Source of the DNA: Prevotellaceae bacterium UBA2448
GTDB lineage: Bacteria > Bacteroidota > Bacteroidia > Bacteroidales > Bacteroidaceae
Direction of reading: 5' to 3'
Assembly: GCA_002342585.1 (NCBI GenBank)
Contig: DDQG01000007.1
Coordinates: forward strand, 1-64,000
DNA length: 64,000 nt
Part shown: positions 43,183-51,726 of the stretch, piece by piece
How the letters are laid out: each line of letters begins with the position of its first letter
Position numbering within the stretch: position 1 is the stretch's first letter
The notes under the pieces: generated by a model
Database searches by the model: none
Told to the model about the DNA's origin: nothing
Seen by the model: only the letters and a program-made list of their open reading frames with translations
Position numbers and translations under genes: made by a program

Positions 43183-44499
43183 ATGAAGACCACACAATTG
43201 AGCTTTGTTTTATGCTTGCTGACACTTAGCACACATGCACAACAATTCCGTCAGGAATTCGGAAACCCACGTAAACCATTCGTTGAATCCATTGCTGTAC
43301 CAAATCATCCGGACAGCCACTACAGTATAGGGCAGAGTGCCACTCTCCGCATTACGGCACGCGAAGGAGGAGTACCGCTTGAAGGGCGCAAAATCTATTA
43401 TAAAGTAGGAACAGAAATGATGCTGCCCGAAGAAAAAGACTCTACTACCTTCATTGGGGGCGAAGTCATCATACCTATGGGAACAATGCTGACCCCTGGG
43501 TTTCTTGCCTGCCAATATGAGTTTCAGGCTGGAGGACAAAAACAGAGCGACTTAGTCAAGGTAGCCTTCAATCCTGAAGACATCAGTTCGTTTGCCACCC
43601 TGCCCAAAGACTTCAAGCAGTTCTGGCAGAAAGCTTTTGACGAAGCGCGCAAGGTGGATATGCAACCAGAAATCTATCCTGTTCCAGAAGCCTCAAACAA
43701 AGAATTTGAGACACGACTCATACGCCTGCATGTAGGCAAACAGAAATGGATGTATGGTTATCTGACTTTGCCATGTGACGGCAAACAGCATCCTGTACTG
43801 CTCACACCTCCCGGAGCTGGCAGTTCGAAGATTTACCCCGACGACTATTTCCCTCGTCATGGTTTCATCTACATGAAGATAGAAATACACGACAACGACC
43901 CTCGCCTGCCCGACACTGAATACAACAACATGCGACATCAGAAGTGCGACGGCTACATGCGCAAAGGCATGGAATCGAAAGACACATATTATTATAAAGA
44001 TGTATATGTAGGTTGTGCCCGTGCCATAGACTACCTGTGCAGTTTGCCCGAATGGGATGGACGAAACGTCATCGTTAGCGGAGGCAGTCAGGGCGGAGCT
44101 CTCTCTATAGTTACGGCAGCCCTAAACAGTAAAGTGACTCTTTGTGCACCTTTCTACCCTGCCCTCTGCGACCTGACCGGATTTCTGCATCAGCGAGCAG
44201 GCGGCTGGCCAAAGTTCTTCACCAGCTTCTACAGCGACAGCAAGGTAATCATACCGGAAGAGAAGGCTGTGGCTACTCTTCAGTACTTCGATGTAGTCAA
44301 CTTTGCTCGCCAGCTCATCGTTCCGACCTTTATGAGTTGGGGCTATAGCGATGATACCTGTTCGCCTTCATCAGTCTGGGCTGCATGGAACGAGATTCAG
44401 GCTCCAAAACAATGTGACATCACTCCAACCAGTGCCCATTGGCGTTTTCAGAGTAGTCAAGAGAAATGCCTCGAATGGATAAAACAGCATCTGAAGTGA
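43183..44499 (+). CDS. Carbohydrate esterase family 7 acetylesterase (acetyl-xylan esterase type)
   Basis: 438 residues from ATG 43183, which gives a signal peptide (MKTTQLSFVLCLLTLSTHA). The frame's upstream extension overlaps the DUF6078 gene and is not coding. An N-terminal beta-sandwich-like domain (to about 140) precedes an AXE1/CE7 alpha/beta-hydrolase domain. The nucleophile is S302 in SGGSQGGALS, the acid probably lies in WGYSDDTCSPSS, and the His in SAHWRF. Such enzymes deacetylate xylan, xylo-oligosaccharides and other acetylated sugars. A periplasmic or extracellular role next to the window's pectin enzymes is likely. Confidence 0.88.
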   Translation: MKTTQLSFVLCLLTLSTHAQQFRQEFGNPRKPFVESIAVPNHPDSHYSIGQSATLRITAREGGVPLEGRKIYYKVGTEMMLPEEKDSTTFIGGEVIIPMGTMLTPGFLACQYEFQAGGQKQSDLVKVAFNPEDISSFATLPKDFKQFWQKAFDEARKVDMQPEIYPVPEASNKEFETRLIRLHVGKQKWMYGYLTLPCDGKQHPVLLTPPGAGSSKIYPDDYFPRHGFIYMKIEIHDNDPRLPDTEYNNMRHQKCDGYMRKGMESKDTYYYKDVYVGCARAIDYLCSLPEWDGRNVIVSGGSQGGALSIVTAALNSKVTLCAPFYPALCDLTGFLHQRAGGWPKFFTSFYSDSKVIIPEEKAVATLQYFDVVNFARQLIVPTFMSWGYSDDTCSPSSVWAAWNEIQAPKQCDITPTSAHWRFQSSQEKCLEWIKQHLK

Positions 44500-44609
44500 C
44501 AATCCTCAGATTGACGAAACAGGAAATGAATAGCTGCAGAATAAATAAAAGGCATACAAAAAAATAACCCACAAATACCTGATTAACAGCATTTGCGGAT
44601 TATCGCAAG

Positions 44610-44682
44610 TGATCCGCTTGGGGCTCGAACCCAAGACCCCAACATTAAAAGTGTTGTGCTCTACCTACTGAGCTAGCGGATC
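44610..44682 (-). tRNA. tRNA-Lys(TTT)
   Basis: The minus strand folds as a cloverleaf: acceptor GATCCGC/GCGGATC, D arm with CTCAGTAGGTAGAG, anticodon stem CAACA/TGTTG with loop CTTTTAA (anticodon TTT), and T arm with GGTTCGAGCCC. Discriminator A, no encoded CCA. It is the only gene in the 345-base gap between the CE7 esterase and ilvE. Confidence 0.96.
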
Positions 44683-44714
44683 TACCTAAAAAGCTTCCCT
44701 TTCGAAAAGCGAGT

Positions 44715-44747
44715 GCAAAGGTAAGGATAATAAATGAAATTTAGCAA
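44715..44747 (-). promoter_or_regulatory. Promoter of tRNA-Lys
   Basis: On the minus strand TTG (44747-44745) is followed by 21 bases and TACCTTTGC (44723-44715), 32 bases upstream of the tRNA 5' end. Confidence 0.7.
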
Positions 44748-44771
44748 GGAAAATCGAAAAAAATTAAAATG

Positions 44772-44805
44772 TTGCACAAATAACAAGAAAACTTAGTACA
44801 TTTGC
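44772..44805 (+). promoter_or_regulatory. Promoter of ilvE
   Basis: TTG (44772-44774), 22 bases, then TACATTTGC (44797-44805), 38 bases before the ilvE ATG. It is divergent from the tRNA-Lys promoter. Confidence 0.65.
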
Positions 44806-44843
44806 ACTCGATAGAGAAAGCACAATTTTAAAAATATACAGAA

Positions 44844-45869
44844 ATGGCAAACAACATTGATTGGTCAAACCTTGGTTTTGGCTACAACAAGACAGATTAC
44901 AACGTTCGCTGTTATTATCGTGACGGCAAATGGGGTGAAATTGAAGTATCGTCGGAAGAGACTATTCCGATGCACATGGCAGCAACTTGTCTTCACTATG
45001 GACAGGAAGCATTCGAGGGTCTGAAGGCTTACCGTTGTCCTGACGGCAAAGTACGAGTATTCCGCAGCGATGAGAATGCAGCCCGTCTGCAGTCAACCTG
45101 TCGCGGCATCCTTATGCCAGAACTGCCAACCGAGAAATTCAACGAAATGGTAGATAAGGTAGTTCGTCTGAACGAGCGATTCATTCCACCATATGAGACA
45201 GGAGCAACACTCTACATCCGTCCGCTGCTTATCGGAACCAGCGCTCAGGTAGGTGTTCACCCAGCTTCTGAATATCTGTTCCTCATCTTTGTTACTCCAG
45301 TTGGTCCATACTTCAAGGGCGGATTCAGCTGCAATCCATATGTAATCATCCGCGAATACGATCGTAGTGCTCCTCTCGGCACAGGTATCTATAAGGTAGG
45401 TGGAAACTATGCTGCCAGCCTTCGTGCCAACAAGATGGCTCATGACCTCGGATATGCATGCGAGTTCTACCTCGACGCAAAGGAGAAGAAATACATGGAC
45501 GAGTGTGGTGCTGCTAACTTCTTCGGAATCAAGAACAACACTTACGTAACTCCTAAATCTACTTCTATCCTGCCTTCTATCACCAACAAATCGCTGATGC
45601 AGTTGGCAGAAGACCTGGGTCTGAAGGTTGAGCGCCGCCAGATTCCAGAAGAAGAACTGGAAACATTCGAAGAGGCTGGTGCTTGTGGTACAGCAGCAGT
45701 TATCTCACCAATCAGCAAGATTGACGACTTGGAACTGAAGAAGAGTTTCGTATTCTCAAAGGACGGAAAACCAGGTCCTATTTCTACAAAACTCTACAAC
45801 CTGCTGCGCGGCATCCAGTACGGCACAGAGCCAGACAAGCACGGATGGACTCGAGTTGTGATTGAATAA
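44844..45869 (+). CDS. ilvE: Branched-chain amino acid aminotransferase
   Basis: 341 residues of fold-type IV PLP transaminase. The PLP lysine lies in GIYKVGGNYAAS, and HYGQEAFEGLKAYR near residue 50 and EAGACGTAAVISPI near residue 275 are family signatures. It catalyses the last step of Leu, Ile and Val synthesis and the first step of their breakdown. It has its own promoter; trmN6 begins 14 bases downstream and may be co-transcribed. Confidence 0.96.
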   Translation: MANNIDWSNLGFGYNKTDYNVRCYYRDGKWGEIEVSSEETIPMHMAATCLHYGQEAFEGLKAYRCPDGKVRVFRSDENAARLQSTCRGILMPELPTEKFNEMVDKVVRLNERFIPPYETGATLYIRPLLIGTSAQVGVHPASEYLFLIFVTPVGPYFKGGFSCNPYVIIREYDRSAPLGTGIYKVGGNYAASLRANKMAHDLGYACEFYLDAKEKKYMDECGAANFFGIKNNTYVTPKSTSILPSITNKSLMQLAEDLGLKVERRQIPEEELETFEEAGACGTAAVISPISKIDDLELKKSFVFSKDGKPGPISTKLYNLLRGIQYGTEPDKHGWTRVVIE

Positions 45870-45883
45870 TTGATATTTAGGAG

Positions 45884-46582
45884 TTGACAACTGAATTTCG
45901 GTTCAAACAATTTATAGTGAAGCACGATCGTTGCGCCATGAAAGTAGGCACAGACGGCGTGCTTCTTGGTTCATGGGTAAGTCCGGAAGGCAATAGAGCC
46001 TTCGACATAGGTTGCGGCACAGGTCTCATAGCCCTTATGTTGGCACAAAGGAATCCGAACCTCAACATCATCGGTATAGACATTGACGAAGAAGCAGTAG
46101 AACAGGCAAAGGAAAATGCAGAAAACAGTCGGTGGAATGAGCGAATTGAAATAAAAAAGCACGATTTCAACGACGATTTCCTCTCTTCCGAACCTTTTGA
46201 CCTGATTGTGAGCAACCCACCCTTCTACAAAGAAGACACAAATTGTCCGGACCAGACAAGAAACAAAGCCCGCCATTCGTCTTCTTTGCCCATAAGTGTA
46301 TTGATGGAAAAGAGCAGCAAACTGCTTTCGCCACAGGGGAAAGTGGCTGTCATAGTGCCCTACTCTGCTGCAACCGACACAATAAGCGAGGCAGCAATTG
46401 CAGGACTATACTTGAGACGACGAACAGACGTAAAGACTACTCCTCGGAAGGCTGCCATAAGGGTTATGCTGGAATTCAGTCGCGACACAGAACCTGCCAC
46501 AAGAAACGAGCTCCTGCTGCGAGATGATACAGGCGAATGGAGTAAAGAGTACAAATTACTCACGCAGGATTTCTATTTATAA
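45884..46582 (+). CDS. trmN6: tRNA1(Val) (adenine37-N6)-methyltransferase
   Basis: 232 residues of a SAM methyltransferase matching YfiC/TrmN6. It has FRFKQFIVKHDRCAMKVGTDGVLLGSW at its start, in part the family signature, then FDIGCGTGLIAL for SAM binding and the catalytic NPPF motif for N6-adenine methylation. It starts at TTG 45884 directly after an AGGAG. The next in-frame start (GTG 45917) would cut the conserved N-terminus, so TTG is preferred. It follows ilvE by 14 bases and precedes trmB by 28. Confidence 0.9.
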   Translation: MTTEFRFKQFIVKHDRCAMKVGTDGVLLGSWVSPEGNRAFDIGCGTGLIALMLAQRNPNLNIIGIDIDEEAVEQAKENAENSRWNERIEIKKHDFNDDFLSSEPFDLIVSNPPFYKEDTNCPDQTRNKARHSSSLPISVLMEKSSKLLSPQGKVAVIVPYSAATDTISEAAIAGLYLRRRTDVKTTPRKAAIRVMLEFSRDTEPATRNELLLRDDTGEWSKEYKLLTQDFYL

Positions 46583-46610
46583 TGAAAAAGTCGTACCTTC
46601 GCATCCGTTT

Positions 46611-47372
46611 ATGGGAAAAGGAAAATTAGCTAAATTTGCAGATGTGGCAGCCAATCCGTTGGTTGTAGAATGTCCGTTCTGGCAATTGCAGAAGGAAGGG
46701 TTCGCTCTGAAAGGCAACTGGCACAAGGACTTCTTCCACAACGACAATCCAATCGTACTGGAACTGGGGTGTGGCAGAGGCGAATACACCTTAGGACTGG
46801 CACGCAGATACCCCGACAAAAACTTCATTGGTGTTGACATAAAGGGTTCGAGAATATGGCACGGAGCACAAGAGGCTCTGCACGAAGACATGAAGAATGT
46901 AGGTTTTCTGCGCACAAACATAGAGTGCATAGACGGACTCTTTGGCGAAGCAGAGGTAAGCGAATTGTGGCTTACATTCAGCGACCCACAAATGAAGAAA
47001 GCCACAAAACGTCTCACTTCCACCTTTTTCCTGGAAAGATACCGCAAGTTTCTTATCGATGGCGGAATCATAAACGTGAAGACCGACTCGAACTTCCTTG
47101 CCACATATACTAAATACCTGGTTGAGAAGAATAACCTGCCGCTAAAAGCTTTTACAGAAGACCTGTATGCAGCAAAGGGAATGGACGAAGCACTTACAAG
47201 CATCCAGACCTACTACGAAGGCATGTGGCTGGAGAGAGGCATAGCTATAAAATACATACAGTTCCAGTTGCCAAAAGAAGGAGAACTACAGGAACCAGAC
47301 GTAGAAATCCCTGTAGATGGCTACCGTTCCTACGGACACGAGGTGGTGAGTACAAAGGCGATGAGGAAGTGA
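46611..47372 (+). CDS. trmB: tRNA (guanine46-N7)-methyltransferase
   Basis: 253 residues. It has LELGCGRGEYTLGLA for SAM binding, FIGVDIKGSRIWHGAQEA, and a WLTFSDPQMKK segment corresponding to the family's (F/T)PDPxxKxR motif. It forms m7G46 in tRNAs. The frame opens at 46524 inside trmN6, but MGKGKLAKF at 46611, after the trmN6 stop, is the natural start. A TACCTTCGC element lies at 46594-46602. A heptamer-phased repeat fills the spacer to mrp. Confidence 0.92.
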   Translation: MGKGKLAKFADVAANPLVVECPFWQLQKEGFALKGNWHKDFFHNDNPIVLELGCGRGEYTLGLARRYPDKNFIGVDIKGSRIWHGAQEALHEDMKNVGFLRTNIECIDGLFGEAEVSELWLTFSDPQMKKATKRLTSTFFLERYRKFLIDGGIINVKTDSNFLATYTKYLVEKNNLPLKAFTEDLYAAKGMDEALTSIQTYYEGMWLERGIAIKYIQFQLPKEGELQEPDVEIPVDGYRSYGHEVVSTKAMRK

Positions 47373-47376
47373 ACTG

Positions 47377-47425
47377 AGAGTTTAGAGTTTATAGATAATA
47401 GATAATAGTTGAAAGTTGAGAGTTA
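47377..47425 (+). repeat. Heptamer-phased degenerate tandem repeat, intergenic
   Basis: Seven successive 7-base units in perfect phase: AGAGTTT, AGAGTTT, ATAGATA, ATAGATA, ATAGTTG, AAAGTTG, AGAGTTA. It begins 4 bases after the trmB stop and ends 19 bases before the mrp ATG. Confidence 0.88.
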
Positions 47426-47444
47426 AGAAATATTTTAAACAGAA

Positions 47445-48509
47445 ATGACAATATATCCACAACTTATAATAGATGCGCTGAAAACGGTGCGTTATCCAGG
47501 CAACGGAAAAAACCTGGTGGAGGCAGAGATGGTAGAGGACGACATCCGTATCGACGGAATGAAGGTGTCCTTTTCCATAATTTTTCCTAAAGCTACAGAC
47601 CCTTTCCGTAAATCTGTGATGAAGGCAGCAGAAGCTGCTGTGAAACTATATGTTTCGAAAGAGTGTGAAGTAACTGTAAAGGAAAAGGTTGTAGAACAGC
47701 CCGATGCTGAAGAGGAACGAGTGCTGAAAAACGTAAAACACATCATTGCCGTAAGTTCGGGCAAAGGTGGTGTGGGCAAAAGTACAGTTACAGCCAACCT
47801 CGCCATTGGTTTGGCAAAAATGGGACACAGAGTAGGTCTGCTCGACTGCGACATATTCGGTCCGTCGATGCCTAAGATGTTTCAAGTTGAGGATGCCCGT
47901 CCTTACGCAGAAAATGTAAACGGGAAAGACCTCATTGCCCCTATCGAGAAATATGGTGTAAAACTGTTGTCCATCGGATTCTTCGTAGATCCTGCTCAAG
48001 CTACACTATGGCGTGGAGCTATGGCTTGCAATGCAATAAAACAACTCATCGAGGAAGCCAACTGGGGCGAACTGGATTATATGATTCTGGACACTCCTCC
48101 TGGCACAAGCGACATACACCTCACATTAATACAAACCCTGCAGCTGACTGGAGCAGTAATCGTTTCCACTCCACAGGAAGTGGCACTTGCAGATGCACGA
48201 AAGGGTGTGAATATGTATATGAACGAAAAGGTGAATGTACCTATTCTCGGACTTGTGGAAAACATGGCTTGGTTCACTCCTGCCCAGCATCCGGACGAGA
48301 AATACTATATCTTTGGCAAAGAAGGCGCAAAACGACTGGCAGAAGAACTGAATGTACCCCTGTTGGGACAGATTCCACTTATCCAAGACATCTGTGAAGG
48401 CTGCGACAACGGACTTCCAGCCGTTCTTGACCCGGCATCGCCACAAGGAATGGCTCTCATGAGTCTGGCTGCCAAAGTAGTAACAAGAGTTGACGGACTA
48501 ACTCAATAA
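47445..48509 (+). CDS. mrp: Mrp/NBP35-type iron-sulfur carrier P-loop ATPase
   Basis: 354 residues. An N-terminal DUF59/MIP18-type domain (about 1-95) precedes the Mrp ATPase domain with the deviant Walker A SSGKGGVGKST near residue 106, DCDIFGPSMPKM and DTPPGTSD. It probably carries or inserts Fe-S clusters. The CPxC motif common in Mrp proteins is replaced by FTPAQHP, which I believe is usual in Bacteroidetes. It lies between two heptamer-phased spacers. Confidence 0.92.
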   Translation: MTIYPQLIIDALKTVRYPGNGKNLVEAEMVEDDIRIDGMKVSFSIIFPKATDPFRKSVMKAAEAAVKLYVSKECEVTVKEKVVEQPDAEEERVLKNVKHIIAVSSGKGGVGKSTVTANLAIGLAKMGHRVGLLDCDIFGPSMPKMFQVEDARPYAENVNGKDLIAPIEKYGVKLLSIGFFVDPAQATLWRGAMACNAIKQLIEEANWGELDYMILDTPPGTSDIHLTLIQTLQLTGAVIVSTPQEVALADARKGVNMYMNEKVNVPILGLVENMAWFTPAQHPDEKYYIFGKEGAKRLAEELNVPLLGQIPLIQDICEGCDNGLPAVLDPASPQGMALMSLAAKVVTRVDGLTQ

Positions 48510-48553
48510 CCTATAACCTCAAAGTTCAATAACCCATAACCAATAACCTAAAA
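48505..48553 (+). repeat. Heptamer-phased degenerate tandem repeat running into the yfhO start
   Basis: Units AATAACC, TATAACC, TCAAAGT, TCAATAA, CCCATAA, CCAATAA, CCTAAAA are in one 7-base phase from the mrp stop codon to the A of the next ATG. Confidence 0.82.
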
Positions 48554-51111
48554 TGAACTACAAGAAGATTTTGCCAGATGTGCTTTGCATAGTACTGTTC
48601 GCAGTAATTTCATTTGCCTACTTCTACCCTGCTGTAACAGAGGGAAGACGCATAGAGCAGCACGATAGCAACGCCAATGACGGCATAAACGTGGTCATAA
48701 ACCAATACAGAGCAACTCACAACGGGGAAACTCCACGATGGAACAATTCCCTGTTTGGTGGTATGCCTACATATCAGATTGCCCCGTCATATGACTCAAT
48801 GGAGTCTATGTCGTTTATAGAGAAAGCCTACCACCTATGGCTTCCCGACTACGTTTGGTATATCTTCGCATCTATGCTCGGATTCTATATCCTGCTCCGT
48901 GCATTCGACTTCAAACAATGGATGGCGGCATTGGGCGCTATCATCTGGGCATTCTCTTCATATTTCTTTATCATCATTGCTGCAGGACACATATGGAAGG
49001 TGATGACTCTGGCATACATTCCTCCTACAATTGCAGGAATGGTTCTCTGCTACAGAAAGAAATATATCTGGGGATGTGTGCTCACCACCCTATTTGCCGC
49101 ACTTCAGGTAAAGTCCAACCACGTACAGATGACTTATTATTTCCTCTTGCCGGAAATAATGATTGTACTCGCCTTTCTCATTGATGCTGTACTGAAAAAA
49201 GAGATCGCAGCCTTTCTCAAGGCATCAGCAGCAGTTCTGATTGCAGCAGTTCTGGCTATCGGAATGAATGTGTCGAACCTTTACCACACATATGAATATC
49301 AGAAGGAAACTATGCGCGGAAAGTCGGAACTGGTAAAAGCCACAAAGACAGAAGACCAAACTGATACAGGACTGGAGCGCTCTTACATAACTGCATGGAG
49401 TTACGGAATAGACGAGACTATGACTTTCATTATTCCTAACTACAGAGGTGGAGCAAGCATGCCACTTTCGATGAACCAGACAGCTATGAAAAAAGCCGAC
49501 CTGAGACTGGCAAATGCAGGCATCTACGGAGCATTCAGTCAGTACTGGGGTGAACAGCCTGGCACAAGCGGACCTGTCTATCTTGGTGCTATTGTCTGCA
49601 TGCTTTTCATACTGAGCCTCATCGTTATTCCAAATAAAAATCCGATGAAATGGGCTCTTCTCATAGCTACAGCCATCACTCTGATGCTGAGTTGGGGACA
49701 CAATTTCATGTCTTTCACCGACTTCTTCATCGATAATGTTCCGATGTATGCTAAGTTCCGAACTGTCGCAAGCATTCTGGTTGTAGTAGAATTCACCGTT
49801 CCGCTGATGGCTATGTGGGGACTGAAACTCTGGATGGAAAAGCCGAACAGACTTCAATTACTCATTGCCACAGGCATAACGGTTTTAGTAGTACTCCTGC
49901 TTATGTTTACAGCAGACGAGTGCCTAAGTACAAACGATGTAATGTCTATAAAGAGCTATGTGGCACAGGAATATTTCGATGCCAATACAGGTCAGCAAAT
50001 ACTTGATAGCATTAGCACTATGCGTAAAGCCATGCTGATGTCTGACGGCTGGCGCTCTATGATATTCATTCTGATAGCAGCCGTAGCTTTGTTCTACTAT
50101 GCTTCAAATAAGAAAGATGAAAACAATATAAAACTGACAAACGGAATCGTAATTGTTCTCATGATACTGTGTCTTGTAGATATGTGGCAAGTAAACAAAC
50201 GTTATCTGAACGACGGATTCTTCGTTAAACCACAGGGATTGGCTCGTATTCAGAAGACAGAAGCCGATGATTACATCCTGACAAAGAGTGGAACAGGCAG
50301 AGACTACAGAGTGCTAAACCTTACCGTATCTACTTTCAACGACAACACCACAAGTGCCTTCTATAGTTCAGTTGGCGGATATCATGCAGCAAAACTGAGA
50401 AGATACCAGGAACTCATAGAGACTCATATTGCACAAGAGATAAACAATATCTATGTAGCACTAAGGAATGCACCTATGGATACTGTCAGGATGGCTGAAG
50501 AACAGTCACCATACCCGATATACGACCTGTCGACTCAAAACACAGATTCACTCTACCCAGTCATAAACATGCTCAATACCCGCTGGTTCATACTGGCCGC
50601 AGGCGAAGGTGGCAAGATAAAACTCCCCGTTGAAAACACAGGAGCTGACGGCAATGCATGGTTCGTAAAGGATGCAGTTTATGCACACAACGCCAACGAA
50701 GAACTCGACCTTGTGGGTAAGGTAAATCCTAAACATACAGCTGTGGTGGCTCAAAAAGACTTTGGTTTCTTGCAAGCCGGAGGCAAGGGAGAAGTTCGTA
50801 TGACAGACTATTCAACCACAGAAGCTACATACGAAACAGAATCAGCTGAGGGCGGATTGGTAGTATTCTCAGAAGTTTATTACCCTGGATGGAATGCAAC
50901 CATAGACGGCAAACCCACAGAAATAGGTCGGGCAGACTATGTACTCAGAGCTATGAATGTGCCAGCAGGAAAGCACGTGATAAAATTCTCGTACGACCCA
51001 CAATCGGTTCACACAACCGAAGCTATAGCCTACTCCGCATTAGCTATATTCCTGTTCATGGTGGCACTTTCGATAGCGATGACATACAGAAAGAGAAAGC
51101 AGAAGAACTGA
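48553..51111 (+). CDS. YfhO family membrane protein
   Basis: 852 residues. About twelve membrane segments occupy residues 8-560, a periplasmic loop follows the first (EGRRIEQHD, WNNSLFGGMPTYQ), and a soluble region with a C-terminal beta domain (FSEVYYPGWNATIDG, VPAGKHVIKFSYDP) precedes one last helix. This is the layout of YfhO proteins, which resemble GT-C type lipid-linked sugar transferases and in Bacillus are tied to lipoteichoic acid glycosylation. In this phylum a role in envelope glycan modification is inferred. The upstream spacer is a heptamer-phased repeat. Confidence 0.88.
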   Translation: MNYKKILPDVLCIVLFAVISFAYFYPAVTEGRRIEQHDSNANDGINVVINQYRATHNGETPRWNNSLFGGMPTYQIAPSYDSMESMSFIEKAYHLWLPDYVWYIFASMLGFYILLRAFDFKQWMAALGAIIWAFSSYFFIIIAAGHIWKVMTLAYIPPTIAGMVLCYRKKYIWGCVLTTLFAALQVKSNHVQMTYYFLLPEIMIVLAFLIDAVLKKEIAAFLKASAAVLIAAVLAIGMNVSNLYHTYEYQKETMRGKSELVKATKTEDQTDTGLERSYITAWSYGIDETMTFIIPNYRGGASMPLSMNQTAMKKADLRLANAGIYGAFSQYWGEQPGTSGPVYLGAIVCMLFILSLIVIPNKNPMKWALLIATAITLMLSWGHNFMSFTDFFIDNVPMYAKFRTVASILVVVEFTVPLMAMWGLKLWMEKPNRLQLLIATGITVLVVLLLMFTADECLSTNDVMSIKSYVAQEYFDANTGQQILDSISTMRKAMLMSDGWRSMIFILIAAVALFYYASNKKDENNIKLTNGIVIVLMILCLVDMWQVNKRYLNDGFFVKPQGLARIQKTEADDYILTKSGTGRDYRVLNLTVSTFNDNTTSAFYSSVGGYHAAKLRRYQELIETHIAQEINNIYVALRNAPMDTVRMAEEQSPYPIYDLSTQNTDSLYPVINMLNTRWFILAAGEGGKIKLPVENTGADGNAWFVKDAVYAHNANEELDLVGKVNPKHTAVVAQKDFGFLQAGGKGEVRMTDYSTTEATYETESAEGGLVVFSEVYYPGWNATIDGKPTEIGRADYVLRAMNVPAGKHVIKFSYDPQSVHTTEAIAYSALAIFLFMVALSIAMTYRKRKQKN

Positions 51112-51151
51112 TTTTTGCATATTCCTTTTTCACAATTCACTTTATTATTCG

Positions 51152-51160
51152 TACCTTTGC
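51152..51160 (+). promoter_or_regulatory. -7 element for the DUF1599-tpiA run
   Basis: TACCTTTGC lies 20 bases before the DUF1599 ATG. No TTTG at standard -33 spacing. Confidence 0.65.
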
Positions 51161-51180
51161 AACGTTTTTGACAAACAACT

Positions 51181-51726
51181 ATGACAACAGAAGAACAATT
51201 CAAATTGGCTATGGCAGGATGTCGCGAAGTATTCTTCAAGAAACTTCACGACTATGGAGCAGCATGGAGAATAATGCGACCAGCCAGTGTGACTGATCAG
51301 ATATTCATCAAAGCCAATAGGATAAGAAGCCTTGAAGTAAAAGGCGAATCGTGGGTTGGCGAAGGCATCTATCCTGAATTTCAAGCCATAGTAAACTACG
51401 GTATTGTAGGACTAATCCAGTTGGAACTGGGATACGCAGAGACAGAGGACATAAACGTGGAAAAAGCTATGAAACTGTACGACAAGTATGCTGACTCTGC
51501 ACTAAAACTGATGATAAAGAAGAATCACGATTACGACGAGGCTTGGCGTTCAATGCGCATCAGTTCCTACACAGATCTGATTCTGATGAAGTTGAACCGC
51601 ACAAAACAAATCGAAGGAAATGACGGCAAGACTCTCATCTCGGAGGGTATCGATGCCAATTACCTCGATATGATAAACTATTCCGTGTTCGGACTGATTA
51701 AGTTGGACGAAGCAGGGGATAAATAA
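51181..51726 (+). CDS. DUF1599 family protein
   Basis: 181 residues built from two copies of the DUF1599 unit. KLHDYGAAWRIMRPASVTDQIFIKANRIRSLE and KNHDYDEAWRSMRISSYTDLILMKLNRTKQIE are parallel segments, quoted here only in part: both share HDYxxAWRxMR and (I/M)KxNRxxxIE patterns. The protein is helical and cytoplasmic, possibly nucleotide-pyrophosphatase-like, but its role is unknown. Its TAA stop overlaps the next gene's ATG by one base. It heads a run conserved in Bacteroidales (DUF1599, BT_3928, tpiA, SPOR, folE). Confidence 0.9.
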   Translation: MTTEEQFKLAMAGCREVFFKKLHDYGAAWRIMRPASVTDQIFIKANRIRSLEVKGESWVGEGIYPEFQAIVNYGIVGLIQLELGYAETEDINVEKAMKLYDKYADSALKLMIKKNHDYDEAWRSMRISSYTDLILMKLNRTKQIEGNDGKTLISEGIDANYLDMINYSVFGLIKLDEAGDK

